From Antennarius striatus (taxonomy: Eukaryota > Chordata > Actinopteri > Lophiiformes > Antennariidae), in the NCBI RefSeq assembly GCF_040054535.1, contig NC_090780.1, forward strand, positions 12,705,001 through 12,769,000: a DNA stretch of 64,000 nucleotides, in the 5' to 3' direction. Shown in pieces: positions 1 through 12,744 of this stretch (position 1 is the first letter of the stretch; every line of letters starts with the position of its first letter). The notes under the pieces were generated by a model. That model made no database searches and was not told where the DNA came from. It saw only the letters and a list, made by a program, of their open reading frames with translations. A program made the position numbers and the translations under genes.

Positions 1-47
<47 letters not shown>

Positions 48-212
48 TATGTGCGTGTGTGTGTGTGTGCCTTTCTAGACAGTCCAGTTTTCCCTTCTAT
101 TGTGTGTTCTGATGAGTTTAGGAACCCACCATTCTTCATTTTGTCATGCTAGCCAGTACACACTGTTGTTCACAAGCTATATGCATGCACATACATAAAT
201 GACGCCACAAAT

Positions 213-276
<64 letters not shown>

Positions 277-983
277 GATGAGGGAATAGCAGACCTACTT
301 TGACGGTGCTCATGTGCTCATGTATGTCAGTCTACATTAACGTCTCTGAAGCTGTTAGAATAAAACGGTTGAGGTTTGACACCCGAGGCTTCAGATGCTT
401 CATATCATCCTGCAGGAATTTATCTTTATTCTGCTTTTTGATACAGTATTCTGTCTGATCATTAAGGTTACTACTCATATACTACTCAGATTCTTAGTGT
501 TACCTTCAGTGTTATCTTCAGTTTACTTTTCTGAAATTTTAATTGATTTATTTTGGCTGTGTCATCTTGTAATGATTCCATCCTCCTATTTCAGCTGGTT
601 TTTTTACCACAAGTTATGTAATTAATTAGTTTGTTTAAAAATTAATTTATTGTTTCAACGTCACTTTCATCACTGTAAAGAATATTTTTTTGTAGCAGCT
701 GCAGTTTCTTTTGAAAGACAGAACATTTCTGTTTGTCTAAACCCTGAATACAACAAAAAGAAGTGCAATAAATGTGAAACTATGTTGGTCAATGTTCTGA
801 ATTTAGGACACCTTCTGATTAAATAATGCTATATATGTTCTGTAGGCATATAAATTATGTTTACATATAGAAAGATTCTTAAGCTCCATTTTTGCTTTAG
901 TCTGTCATTTAGAGAACACATTGAACCTGTCATTGGGGTTATTCATCTGAAAAGCATTTCTCAATTGTTAAATTATTTTTCAG
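1..983. repeat. intron sequence with GT and CA microsatellites
   Basis: Probable intron of the alpha2/delta gene that continues to the left of the window. It holds a (GT)n tract at 1-72, partly GTGC, and a (CA)n tract at 214-275. I see no exon here. The first recognisable exon starts at 984 after a good acceptor (TTTTTCAG). Confidence 0.7.
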
Positions 984-3900
984 ATGAAAGAGAAATCTGG
1001 TCCCAGTCTGTCGACCACCGTGGCCATGCCTGTCTTTAGCACAAAGAATGAAACGGTGAGTGCCGCAGTTGTCGGGAATGATTAAGAACCTCAATAATTA
1101 CTTAATCACTATACTTAAGGGCAGTTTTGACATACATGTACAATTAACCTTAAACATCACTTCCAGTGCATTTAAAATACCACAGCTCCTTGTTATGTTT
1201 CAGACCTATAGCATAGTTTGGCTTGAAATCAGATAATGCATGCAAAAATAGTAAAGAAATGATTTTTTGGTTCCATATTTACAACCTCACAACTTATTTT
1301 ACACTCGCGTGGAGGAGATCTACATTTAGACTTTTAAACTACCTTATTATGATGTGATTAGATACCCTTGGTTAACTGCAGCAGTAAAATGCAAACATTA
1401 GAGAGAATATTTCTCACGGTAATTACTTTTTTGAACTTTTGTTTCTTTGATTACATTTTGATGATAAAACATGTGTGTTTTGAATTTAGAATGGGAGTAT
1501 TTGTACTTGTGTTTTAATCATGTGACGGATCTGAACATTTCCACCTCTGCTGAATGACTGAACAGTCTTGAAGTGTTCATTCGAAGCTATGTTAATGTGA
1601 TTTGAATCTATTCATGCAGAAGAACCAGGGGATTCTGTTGGGGGTCGTAGGAACAGACATTCCTCTGCAGGAGCTGATGAAGCTCATCCCCAAACATATG
1701 GTACAGTCAGCTGTTCCTGTACTTTTGCTTTAGAATAACTCTGGATATGCCTCACGTATCGCGTTTTGTGTCTGTAGTTGGGAATCCATGGGTACGCATT
1801 TGCGATCACGAACAACGGCTACATCCTGACACACCCAGACCTGAGGCCTTTGGTAACTCATTTTATTACAATCACTTTTACTTGAGTCTCACAGCATTCC
1901 CTCAATTTACCCTGTTTTTTTCTTTATGTTTTGTGGAAATGATGAATTTAACACCTCCATTATCAAATGCACACAGTGGCTAATGTGTTACCTGGGTATG
2001 AGGCTTAAAGGGCTCGTATAGTCTGTAATCCCCACCTTTTCCTTTGATGTATGCATGCAGGGATAAAGGCCACTGATAGGCTGACTGGCCTGAGATTTCC
2101 CAGAGGTAACTTAACACTCGCTGGCAGAGACCACAGCCCCTGGCCCTGGGACCACTGGTTCCTCAGGAGCTATGGCTGTGCTGGTGGATCTGTGTGTGCC
2201 AGTGTTAGTGCTATTCCTCTCTGTGCAATTGTGTGTTTGTGCATTGGTCTGTTTTACTTTTTTGTGTGTCTCTTTGTGGCTAAAACTGTGCTGTGGTTGT
2301 CGTCATTGACTTTCATGTTTCTTGTGGATCAGGCGACATGTAGTGGCAGCAGCAACAGAGTTTGACATGTTCAGTTTGATGCATTAATGTTGAGCTGTTT
2401 GATCGCAGATTAGGAAATTAGCCATCCTAATTGTACCTAATTCGCCCAACAGAATTCATTTCACAGATGGCTTGTTAAATAATTACACAGCAAAACCTCC
2501 AAAACAAGGCTTGACAATTAAGAGCATTCAGAAAGTTAAGGCTGACACGGACAACAGATCACAGAGGATACTTTCTTCACGGATCTGTAAATCCAGAGAG
2601 CGATAAAAGCTGGGACATGCTGTTAAATGGAAATAAGAACAAAAAGAAATGATTTGCAAATCCTTTGGGGAATTATTAAAAAGATATTTCAAACTAAGCA
2701 AAGTGTTATGAGTGATTATTTAAAATGTCTTAGAAAGACAGGAAGAGAGTTTTCAAATGTGTAAAGATTTAGTCGCCCTAATGTCGACTCCTTGGATGTC
2801 ATTGCTGTCAGGACTAACTGTAAATGTCGTAGATACTTGAGCTATGGGCACTAACAACCCCCCCATACCCCTCCATACCATCACAGATGCTGCAAACAAT
2901 CTGGATGCTTCATTTCCTCTTCAGGCCTGAGGACACAACATCCAGGGTTTCTATAATGTATTTAAAATGTGGATTTGTCCAGGACACTTCTAATCGATGT
3001 CAGTCTTTCTCAGGTCCAGAGAAGCCATTGGGTTTCTGTTTTCACTTGACATTACCGCATTTGCAGCAACAGACTGGGTTTGCTGGTTTACTGGAGTATT
3101 CTTTAGCAACAATACAATTAAATATCTGTATTGCTTAAAACTTTACGTCACAATATGTTATTTAACTGTCGGACTATTTCCAACACAGTTTTTCATAAAG
3201 TGGTGAACCTCATCGTATCCTTATTCACAAACAGCCATTCGACGATGTCCTTTTACACTCGATTAAGATGCAAATTTTCCTGTTTGTCTGTGAGCATGTG
3301 TTTTTCGTAATGTGCACAAGTTTTACAATTTTATATTACATCTGTTTAAAGTTGGAGTAAATTTATATTTTCAAAACAAATCAGTGTTAACATCAGGTTG
3401 AACATTAACATATTTAACATTATATTGTACTATAGTCAGATCAGTACGGGTTGGAAAGGATTTGCAAATCATTGCTTCCTGTTTATATTAAATGTTTGCA
3501 CAGAATCAGTGTTTATATTATATGTAAATTTTAAATTATGTGTTACATGCAGGTTTCCATCGTATCAGACCAGACTAGCAGACATATAAGAGCTGTGCTT
3601 AAACACTAGTCTGAAGGGACCATTTCATTGTGTACACTGTGTTCCTGTGTGCAGTATCAGGATGGTAAGAAGAGGAGGAAGCCCAACTACAGCAGCGTGG
3701 ATCTCTCTGAGGTGGAGTGGGAGGACAAAGATGATATAGTACGTGTTAAAGCTTTGGAAAGTAGTATTCTAGAAAAATCCTATTCTTCAGTGCACATTTA
3801 TTGTTCCCGATACATAACTGTCCAACACAATGCCTTGATTTGTCACTGTGACTAGGTTTGTGCAGTAAGCGTGGGTTATTACATAACTTTATTCAGTATA

Positions 3901-6900
3901 CTAGTAAAATGGTGGTGACAGGCATGCTGGATCAGTAAGTGACTGCCTTGACTTTCTTACGTTTATGTGTGCATTTTATGTTTTAGCTGCGTAATGCTAT
4001 GGTGAACAGAAAAACAGGAACGTTCTCTATGGAGGTGAAGAAGACTGTGGATCGAGGGGTGAGGCTGCACTTGAAGACATTTGGTGTCCTTTTCTCCAGT
4101 GACTGTTGTCGCATTTGTCTCAAGACAAATCCGTCCCATGTTTCTCTTCCCTCTCTTTCAGAGACGTGTCCTGAAGATGCACAACGACTATTACTATACT
4201 GACATCAAAGGAACACCATTTAGGTGCAGAAGATTTACGGCATTGCTTCAATGATTTTATGTCAGTTTATGTCTCGGTTGCGGTAAAAAATGTGCTCACT
4301 GGTTGGTCTCTGCTTTGCTTGTGTCTTCAGTGTTGGAGTGGCCCTCTCCAGAGGTCATGGAAAGTACTTCTTTAGAGGGAATGTATCAGTGGATGCTGGT
4401 ATTTAACTCCAAATCTGTTAATTATTTAAAAAATTTGACTAAAAAGTGATGTCCGCGACTTCGTCCTGTTTGTTTTTGGATTGCTTCTTGCATCTGACTT
4501 CCCAGACGGGCATTGCTGAAGCGTTACTGACATGTGTTTTTCAGGGCTCCGTGATCTGGAACAGCCAGATGTCGCCCTGGCAGATGAATGGTAACACTGG
4601 GGTTATGGCAGTGGGCACTCATGCATTATGTAGGTTATCCTTCTGTGTTCCATCAGGGATTTGGAGGCCTGTGATGTAACAGTGGTTCTCTGTTTGGATT
4701 ACAGGACGTACTGCAACACGGAAGAGCAGCATGAGCACCGTCACCTGTCTCAAATTCAAGCCATCAAAATGTTCATGACCGGCCGCAGACCCCACCTGAA
4801 ATGTACGAGACATCTGAGTCACCTTCTTTTGTGACCAGGGTTACCAATGTGGAGGAGAATGACAACTGTAATTTTCCATAATCAGGTCTTTAAACTGTTT
4901 TGTAACTCTGCAGGTGACAGAGAACTGATCCAGGAAGTATTGTTTGACGCTGTGGTCACTGCTCCACTGGAAGCTTACTGGACTGGACTGGCCCTCAACA
5001 AGTCAGAGTAAGAAAATTTGGTACCAAAGTTTTAAAAACGTGGAAGAAGTAAATAGACTTGTAATGACATAAAGTATAATATGATATAAAATTTGGAGGA
5101 TGAATCTCAAACATCTGAACCTCTATTCAGGGTTTAAAATTTCAGCTCTGATATAACTGTAGAAGAAACTTACAGAAAAAACAGATTCAAGGATCACCCT
5201 GGCCAACAACATAACACAACAACACAAAACAAGTAATATTCATATCTGAAAATCAGCAATATCAAAAAAGGGCCCTGAATGGAAAAGTCTTTATTTAATA
5301 GTTTTAGACATGAAAACATGCATTATTTAAAGAACCACCAAACTAATAACTCTTTAACCTTTAATCACAGTTTATTTTTAAACATTTCCTGACAGAAGTA
5401 CTGAAAAACTCTAACCTACATGGAACGTATTTTTGGTTGCTTCCCTCAGTTGTTCCACCTGAAAACAGAATCTTTCTTAAATCTTTTACCCTCTTCAAAC
5501 TCACCTTGAAGCACTTTGTGCTGTCCTTTAGTTGCAATGATAAAGGGGGATGTTTTCTACATTAACAACAGATACACACTTTATTTTACGTCAGACTCTT
5601 GAAGACTCACAGTAGCTTCAGCTCAACATTACACTCAATTAACTTTTTCACTGAAAGAGGATTGCAGGTGTTTTTTCTACATCTTACCAACAGGAACTCA
5701 GACAAAGGAGTAGAGATCGCCTTCCTGGGTACTCGCACCGGCCTGTCGAGAACAAATCTGTTTGTATCCGCCGACCACCTCTCCAATCAGTAAGTGCCGT
5801 TGCTCAATGTTTCTGTAATCATTATTTACAGCCAGAGGTGCAGCTCTGATTGTGCTTGACATCTATGATCATTTGCTCGTTGCCTCAGCTTCATTCTGTG
5901 TCCTTCCTCAGAGACTTTCTGACAGCAGAGGACAAGGAGGGTGTGTTCAATGCTGATCACTTCCCTCTGTGGTACAAAAGAGCGGCAGAGCAGGTCCCCG
6001 GCACATTTGTCTACTCCATTCCCATCAGCACAGGTATGCAAAGCCAGACGGGAGACAGGGACAGCTCAAGTGTGTATTGCATTGAATTTGCACAAGGCTA
6101 TACTAGTCTAATGCTCTATAATCATTTGCATCTTAATTCTACAAACCTCTTTCAGTATATTTTTAGTGATCAAATGCAAAATTTCTGTATCAGGTACGCT
6201 TTAAGGTACTTTTCTTTTCAGTCAACATTTTAGCATCTTAATCAATCTTTTTCCCTGTGTCTGTGATCTTCTATGGCTTTAACTGGGTTCCACTGATAGG
6301 ATTTGCACCACAGCTCACCTCCCTGCTTCTCTGCAGTTAACGTGGCCATTGTTCAGTCAGCTGGCAGAGAGATAGAATTAAGCATCAGTCTCCAGGACAT
6401 TTACCACATTTGCTCTAATAATGATAACTGTAACCATTCAAGCTCTGCCGTCATAACCTGAAATGTCCAATCACTGCACCCATTTCAGATTTATTAGAGT
6501 CGTGTGGTTGTGGAAAGTCCTTTTATTGGACTCCATTATTGTGAAGTAATGGACTGAACTGCGGTTTCTGAGCGTCTTGAGCCTGTTACCTGGGGTTGCT
6601 AAGTAAAAGGCACCATCTAGTGAGCAGAAAGTGCATTCTGATCTACTGACTTTATGCTCATCTCTTGCTGCCAAGCTTTAGAAAATAAAAGTGTGGTTTT
6701 GGCCAGCACAGCCATTCAGCTCCTTGATGACAGAAAGTCTCCAATTGTTGCAGGTAAAAGACCTCCAAACAATCTCTGTGCGTTTTTTTGGATGCTGGAT
6801 AGTTTATGTGTTTGGTCTGGTTCTCAGCTGTAGGCATCCAGATGAAGCTGGAGTTCTTTCAGAGGAAGTTCTGGACGGCCTGCAGACAGGTAGCTGCATG

Positions 6901-9900
6901 AGAATCACTGCAGTACAATAAAATGAACTGCTGATTAGGAGCAAAACTTCTTAAGTATTGATGTTTTGTACTCAGTGTACAGCACTAGATGGAAAATGTA
7001 GCATCAGCTGTGATAGCGAGGTAAGAACAATCACATAAGTCTGGATCTCAATTAGGTAGATTTTTTTTTTTGTTAAATAATCTATTTTCTCTCCCCTTTT
7101 ACAGGATGTTAACTGTTATCTCATTGACAACAATGGCTTCATTCTTGTCACGGAAGAACAATCTCAGGTACTGTTTACTTATTTACATGATGTCTCAGCC
7201 ATATAATATCAGAAAACTGAAACACATCTGAAATATTTTCCTGCTGTGATGTCATAATGCATAATACAAAGCGGTGATGTATTGTAATTGTCAGTGTTCG
7301 TGTGTTCTTCCGTCCGTTTGTCCACCAAATATCTTCGCAACCATTGCAGATAGAAAGATGACACAAAAAGCACATTACTCGGGAAGTAAAGGGGATGAAA
7401 ATGAGATGATGACCGTGACCTTGAGAAAAATAGGTCAAGGTCAAATTTCAACTTTTGTATACTCAGGAACCAGATAAGATCGAAAGATGAGGGAGCAGGC
7501 CAGTGTGAGTAAGACCGTAGATCAAAGCTAGTGCTTTGATCAATGACAGTAGGTCAGAGCACTAGCTTTGATCTTTGACCTATGCAAGTAGGTCAGGGTA
7601 AAATTTTGAATTCAGGGGTGTCGCAGGATGTTGCAGTCTGTGACTGCATTGGTTCTTGTTATTGTTGCAGCAATATTAATCCAAAAACATCAAATGTGAT
7701 GGTAAAACCATTTTAATGAAGATGAAATTCTCTCAGTGCACATATTTACAATACATTTTGATGATGTCTAAATGCTTAAAATACAAGAATTTTACTTGTA
7801 ATGCGGTGTTTTTACAGTGACGTATTACAACCTTTAATCTGTTTGCCTCCTGATACAACTTGTATAAGAAGATCATGAACTACAGAACTGTACGGATTTG
7901 CCTTCTTTTTCACTACCTGCGTCTGTTGGCTCTTCCTAAGCCATGTGCCTGTGTGCTATGACACACATTCTCTCTCAGACAGGGCTCTTCTTTGGAGAGG
8001 TGGAAGGTGCTGTTATGAACAAACTTCTGCAAATGGGGTCCTTCAAAAGGTCAGAGACTCAACATACCTGTGAGCATTACACTTATTTTAAATGCTTATT
8101 TTGAGGTCTTATGGCGTCTGCTACAACCTCTGCTGCTCCATGTGTGTTTCAGGATCACTCTGTATGACTATCAGGCTCTTTGCAGAGAGTACGCTGGGAG
8201 CAGCGACAGCGCACGCATATTATCAGATGTAAGTTTCAAGACACAACATTTAATATAAAGACACCGTGAGGTCGTATTTATCCTCTATGCTGCTCTACTG
8301 CACACATCAGCACACACACCTCAAGAGTTTAACACAATTTGCAATCTACTTGAACATCACTATACTGTGTAACAACAACTAAACTGAGAAACTTACTGTA
8401 TTTAAACAACATCATTTAATCACTGTTATTATCCTCTTCTCTCTTGTCATTCAGCCCTTCTCCGTTGTTCGGTGGCTCCTGACTGAACTCGTCATGTAAG
8501 AATAATACAAAATCCTTTAGAAGTATTTAGAATTTAGATGTCACGTTGTTCAATAATTGCATCATGTGATAATGTGGGTGATATTTAGAACAATCTTAAA
8601 TCATCATTCATTTTTAACTGTGTTTGTTTTTGACCTTAGCTTCCTGCTAGAATTTAACCTGTACAGCTGGTGGAACATTGATCTGACAGTTAAAGGTGAC
8701 CGAAGTGTTTGTGTGTCAAAGAGAGAGAGAGATGTGTTGTGTTGTGTTGTGTTGTGTTGTGTTGTGTTGTGTTGTAGGTAAGATGTCCTGAACTTGTAGA
8801 ACCCGTTTTCTTTGGTGTTATTAGTTTGATGAAGATTTCTCAACTTGTTGTGTTTCCTCTCCAGCTCAGAGACCTCGGGGTAAAACCATGATGGTGCCGT
8901 GTGACACCGAATATCCCGCCTTTGTCTCTGAACGCACCATCAAAGAAACAACAGGCAACATCGATTGTGAAGCCTGTGTCAGGTACAGCTTTACAACTGA
9001 AAGAGTTAATCAGGCCTCCTGATGTCAATATTTACCTAAAATTAAGTTTTACTGCAGACTAACTGTTCATAGAACAGCATTATAATTCCAGTTCCTGTGT
9101 CTTTTTGGCTGCAGATCTTTTGTCATACAACAGATTCCCAGCAGCAACCTCTTCATGGTTGTTGTGGATAATAAGTGTGACTGCAGCAGCGCTCCACCAG
9201 TAACAATGGATCCCATTGAGATCATGTATATCCTTTCAAAGTTTTGATATGTAGAAACTTGATCCATAAGCATGATTAGTTGGATCATACTGATAAATTA
9301 ATTGTGTGTGTGTTCATTCTGATTATATGTTCACACCCTTAACGCCTGTGAACACAACGAGTCACTGAAATGTGACAGATTGAAATTTCAGAAAGACAGA
9401 AAGAAGCCTGAATCATGTCATCCTTTCCACCCTGAGGTATGAGACTCTGTTTCTGTGAGGCGATTCAAGCTGAGTGAACATAAAGAAGTAGAATATCAAT
9501 TTTGGGTTTTGTATGAATTTAAAAAAAAAAAACCCAGCTACAACACTTTAAACTGAAAGTAATTTAAACGGAGAAGATTATTCCTGTTTGCAGTCTTTAT
9601 GGTAAGTTAATGATCTGTGCTAAACAATTAACAACGCTAAGAGTATGTAATTATAAATAACAGTAACATCATTTCAGGATTTCATAAATATCACAACCAA
9701 AGACTATAAATACTGTAGATCGATCAATAAGAGGATTGATAATTCAGCAAATCCAATGGAGGAAGGAGTCAAACTGTTGAACTTATTTACATGAAATCAA
9801 GTTTAAAATGAACCCCAAATTGTCTGTTTACAGATAGACATGCAGCTACATCTGTAAAGTTGGTGAACATGCACAGGAACTCTGAAATGAGTGACCAGCG

Positions 9901-10044
9901 TTGTTGTTTACATGAATTGGTTTTGATATTTTGACTTCATGTCATCTGCAGGAAAACGCCATGGAGTGTGGTTCAGCTACACGCCTGTCCAGCGCTCTGA
10001 CAGCAGCTCTGCTTCCTCTGATGTCAGTGATGATCAGCAGGTGA
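984..10044 (+). CDS. cacna2d1: voltage-gated calcium channel alpha2/delta subunit 1 (3' part)
   Basis: Extracellular, GPI-anchored auxiliary subunit that promotes surface trafficking and release-site function of Cav1/Cav2 channels. The 5' half (signal peptide, VWA/MIDAS) lies outside the window. Exons: 984-1055, 1620-1700, 1778-1852, 3655-3738, 3987-4058, 4162-4223, 4331-4398, 4545-4590, 4705-4802, 4914-5007, 5694-5789, 5912-6033, 6676 or 6682-6753, 6828-6889, 6976-7020, 7105-7167, 7979-8049, 8153-8228, 8455-8495, 8640-8695, 8865-8982, 9115-9227, 9354-9436, 9952-10044. Together they give about 620 in-frame residues. Seen: [17 protein letters not shown] and [17 protein letters not shown] (Cache region), [55 protein letters not shown] and the delta tail [16 protein letters not shown] followed by a hydrophobic end, as expected for a GPI signal. 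Residues such as [10 protein letters not shown] and the FFRGN block match CACNA2D1 better than CACNA2D2. The penultimate intron looks U12-type (see findings). Confidence 0.93.
1853..3654 (+). other. cacna2d1 intron of 1.8 kb
   Basis: The flanking exons join without a gap to the family sequence (DLRPL then YQDGKK), so no exon is missing here. The interval is AT-rich, with several short chance ORFs and no feature I recognise. Confidence 0.6.
7200..7978. repeat. interspersed-repeat-like sequence with inverted repeat, in a cacna2d1 intron
   Basis: This part of the intron contains GACCTTGA/TCAAGGTC-type motifs and a 16-bp perfect inverted repeat (7520-7535 with 7558-7573). Its texture resembles degraded fish interspersed repeats, but I cannot name the family. 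Confidence 0.35.
8732..8775. repeat. (GTTGT)n pentanucleotide microsatellite
   Basis: About nine tandem copies of GTTGT lie in the intron just after the cacna2d1 exon that ends at 8695. The ORFs read across it on both strands are repeat artefacts. Confidence 0.9.
9228..9353 (+). other. probable U12-dependent AT-AC intron of cacna2d1
   Basis: The intron begins ATATCCTTTC, the minor-spliceosome AT-AC donor consensus. It carries CCCTTAAC at 9336-9343, a match to the U12 branch-point consensus, and ends in AC at 9353, about 11 nt after the branch adenosine. No AG acceptor exists at the required place. These borders give IEIMYNESLKC, matching the family reading IEIRYNESLKC, and keep phase 1. Confidence 0.85.
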
Positions 10045-10984
10045 CTGGACCCCACTAAGGACTAATCCAACAAGACGCTTAAACCCACGTAGTGAACATG
10101 GCCAGTCTGAAATGAATTTACTCATAAAGGCAGCACTCTACTTTATATAACACCAAGACACACACATCCATTAACGCAGAAAACATACACAACATGATGT
10201 GGAAAAAGAAAATGAGAGTGAAAACAAATGCTGGGTGACTTTGCTCAGAGAATCACATGACTGATAGTTTGTCACAGAGTCTGAATGTGTGTGAAATTAA
10301 ATGAGAGGAATAAATGTAGAATGGTACCAGTATTTAAAAACAAAACATTTAAAAAATACTTGAGGAGTACAAGGATTTCCTGTCAAAGTGTGATGCAGGT
10401 CCAAAGGCCGATAGTAATGTTAGTTTCTTTGCTGTTAACAAGAATTACAGACGAAAGAAATCTGTTGATAAATAAATCTACGTAATAAGTCTGGAATGTA
10501 AAATGCAGTTTTGACATATAATGATGACGCTGGTGGTTTATATTTTTCCCAGTAACTTGATAAAAAGAGTTGACAATGCCATCATAGATTTATTTCTTTG
10601 AATATTATCAGTTTATTTTAGTACCATATTCTTTTAAATGTCATTAATAACATGATGAAGAAAAAAAAACCTTGGAAGTTGCTTTACTCTGCCAGTTTGT
10701 CCTTGTTTGAAAGCAGAAGACCTCAGACAAGCTGAAGATGCATGTAGATCACAGAACGTTATATTGATGTATCCATGAATCTGTCCAGGTGGCCACATAC
10801 TCTCAACCACATGTTAAAGAAGGCTGATGAATAAATACAAAGAAATATTTTCCTTCCTCCATTTACACCTTGAGTTGTTTTGTTTCTGCACGTATGTGTG
10901 TGTACCTTGCCTTTTAATGGTAAATTAAGGGTTTAAAAAAGGATATAAACGTATCAATAATGCAATTCAATTGCCCCTCCAGGG
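10045..10984 (+). other. cacna2d1 3' UTR and downstream intergenic DNA
   Basis: AATAAA-type signals occur near 10308, 10470 and 10829, so the 3' UTR may run several hundred bases. No coding potential is recognised. Confidence 0.5.
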
Positions 10985-11560
10985 CAGGGGTCACCAAATG
11001 GCCGTCCGCGATCCGGACCACGTGATGGTTCTGTCCGGACGCGTGACCACTCCATGATAAATTCGTGAGGGTAGATTTTCTCGGCGCATTTTTACTTACA
11101 GTTCGCGGCTACAGACAGCGGGTGCTGCTCCTCCAGTTCATACGGTAATAGCTCCACTCAGCCAATCAGATCATTTGTGTACCCTGCGCTGTCAGCGTAC
11201 CAGGAAGTGGGACAGCTCATATAGTCTGAACACGTAGCATTAATTAAAAGTGGTAACATGAAGCGCCACTATGAAACAAAGGACAGATCTTTTGCGCAGA
11301 ATTATCCCCTGAAGTCCGAGCTGAGAGCAAAATGAACGCAAAAAATGCAAACGAATGTTCACTAAAGGCATGGTGGAGTTTGGGGCAACATAAAAAATCT
11401 TTTAGTGATGGAACAGTTGTGAAGAAGTGCTTAAAAGCTGTTGTTGACATTTTGTTTGGGGGAAAACAGAAAGATGAGATGTGTGGAAAAACTCCCCAAC
11501 GTCAGCTTCAACAGCAACCAGAAAATCAGAAATATTAACAGCTCTATGCAGCTATTCAGA
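10985..11560 (+). mobile_element. degenerate hAT transposon (ZBED/Charlie-like transposase fragment)
   Basis: Starts with CAGGGGTCACC, resembling a hAT terminal repeat. A reading from 11259 gives MKRHYETKDRSFAQNYPLKS, then after a frame break NECSLKAWWSLGQHKKSF and VVKKCLKAVVDILF. These are the start of the transposase domain of domesticated and selfish hAT proteins (ZBED5/GTF2IRD2-like). The zinc finger, the catalytic core and the right end are absent or unreadable, so this is a dead fragment. Confidence 0.75.
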
Positions 11561-12744
11561 GAGCACCGTGCATATCTGTGGACATTGATGAGTTGTAGTG
11601 TTTGTGTGTGTGTCAGGTTCCTTCACAAAGATCAGGAGCTCTTTGCTGAGTGTAACACCACTATTAAACACACACAACGGGAGAGGACATACATGAGGCA
11701 ATAAAAGATGCTGATCAAGTCCAGTGGTCTCTGGCACCAACATTACAGAGACCACCACAAGGTGACCACCACAAGGTGTGCACAGGCACACCTTGTGGTC
11801 ATGATGGAAAAATCACTGTGGAAATTTAACACACGCGTGTTTCTCATTGCGTGTTTCTCATGAAAGCAAATATGAAGAGATTCAGTGTGCCAGCAGGCCA
11901 CAGACACACACACATTGGACCCAGAACTAAATCTGAAGTACCATCATCACCTCCTGCTCCAACTCAGGCCAGTTGGATCCAGACAGTGAAACCCAACACC
12001 CAGACCCGACCGGACATGGCACCAGCCCGCCAGCAGGGGGCGTAAACCCACCACATATCAGCCGTTCCACCGGAGACGGTTCTTCCCGCAGGAATTAGGT
12101 TTTGTCTCATTAATTAAACGAAGTGCTCAAATATTTAAGACGTGCTTGTATCACCTGTCAGAGGTACAAGTACCGACGTCCACGAAATCCTCCTGCCTTT
12201 TAGAGATGGATGTGTAGACAGGACCATTACTTATTCACATAAAATAAATTAATTTACCTATATGTGATGCTTTATTTACATATTTTGCCCATCAGCTGTT
12301 GTTTTTTTATCGCATCAAATTCCCTTTAGGGAGTATTATATTTATAAAAAATAACATTTACATTTTACAAACCTAAATATTTATTTTCATCCATACGTAT
12401 TTTCATCTTACATATTCAAATAGGTAATTATTATAGATTAAGAAATATTTAAAGGTTATACTCTTAAATAAACAGCAGGACAGTTTGATTTTAATGAACT
12501 ACATGGTGATGATGTCGTCTCTATTCCAGTGACCGTTCAGGGCGCCGGCGATACCCGGATGTGGTTCATTTACACCTGTAATGAAAGACACCTGCTGACA
12601 TCTGATTCACCTGGGCTCATAATCCCGGAAGCGACCGCTTAAAAACGGAACCGTGGACGTCCACGTGTCGCGTGTTTTTGGCCGTGACGCTGCCGTTGTG
12701 TGTGTGTGAGTGTGTGTGTGATCTGATGAAACGGGTCCTCAGCG
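11561..12744 (+). other. intergenic DNA upstream of h1-8
   Basis: Contains a perfect hairpin (11768-11799), an ORF at 11851-12045 that matches nothing I know, AT-rich DNA at 12230-12480 and the likely h1-8 promoter (12530-12744), which is GC-richer and has three CACCTG E-boxes. Confidence 0.5.
12573..12613 (+). promoter_or_regulatory. cluster of three CACCTG E-boxes upstream of h1-8
   Basis: Identical CACCTG hexamers lie at 12573-12578, 12589-12594 and 12608-12613, about 130-170 bp before the h1-8 start codon. E-box factors such as FIGLA act on oocyte genes. That these sites are used is inference. Confidence 0.35.

Noticed and set aside
3215-3222. GTATCCTT, a perfect GT-type U12 donor, inside a cacna2d1 intron
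   Set aside because: It is not at an exon border; the flanking exons join by ordinary GT-AG sites. Treated as chance.
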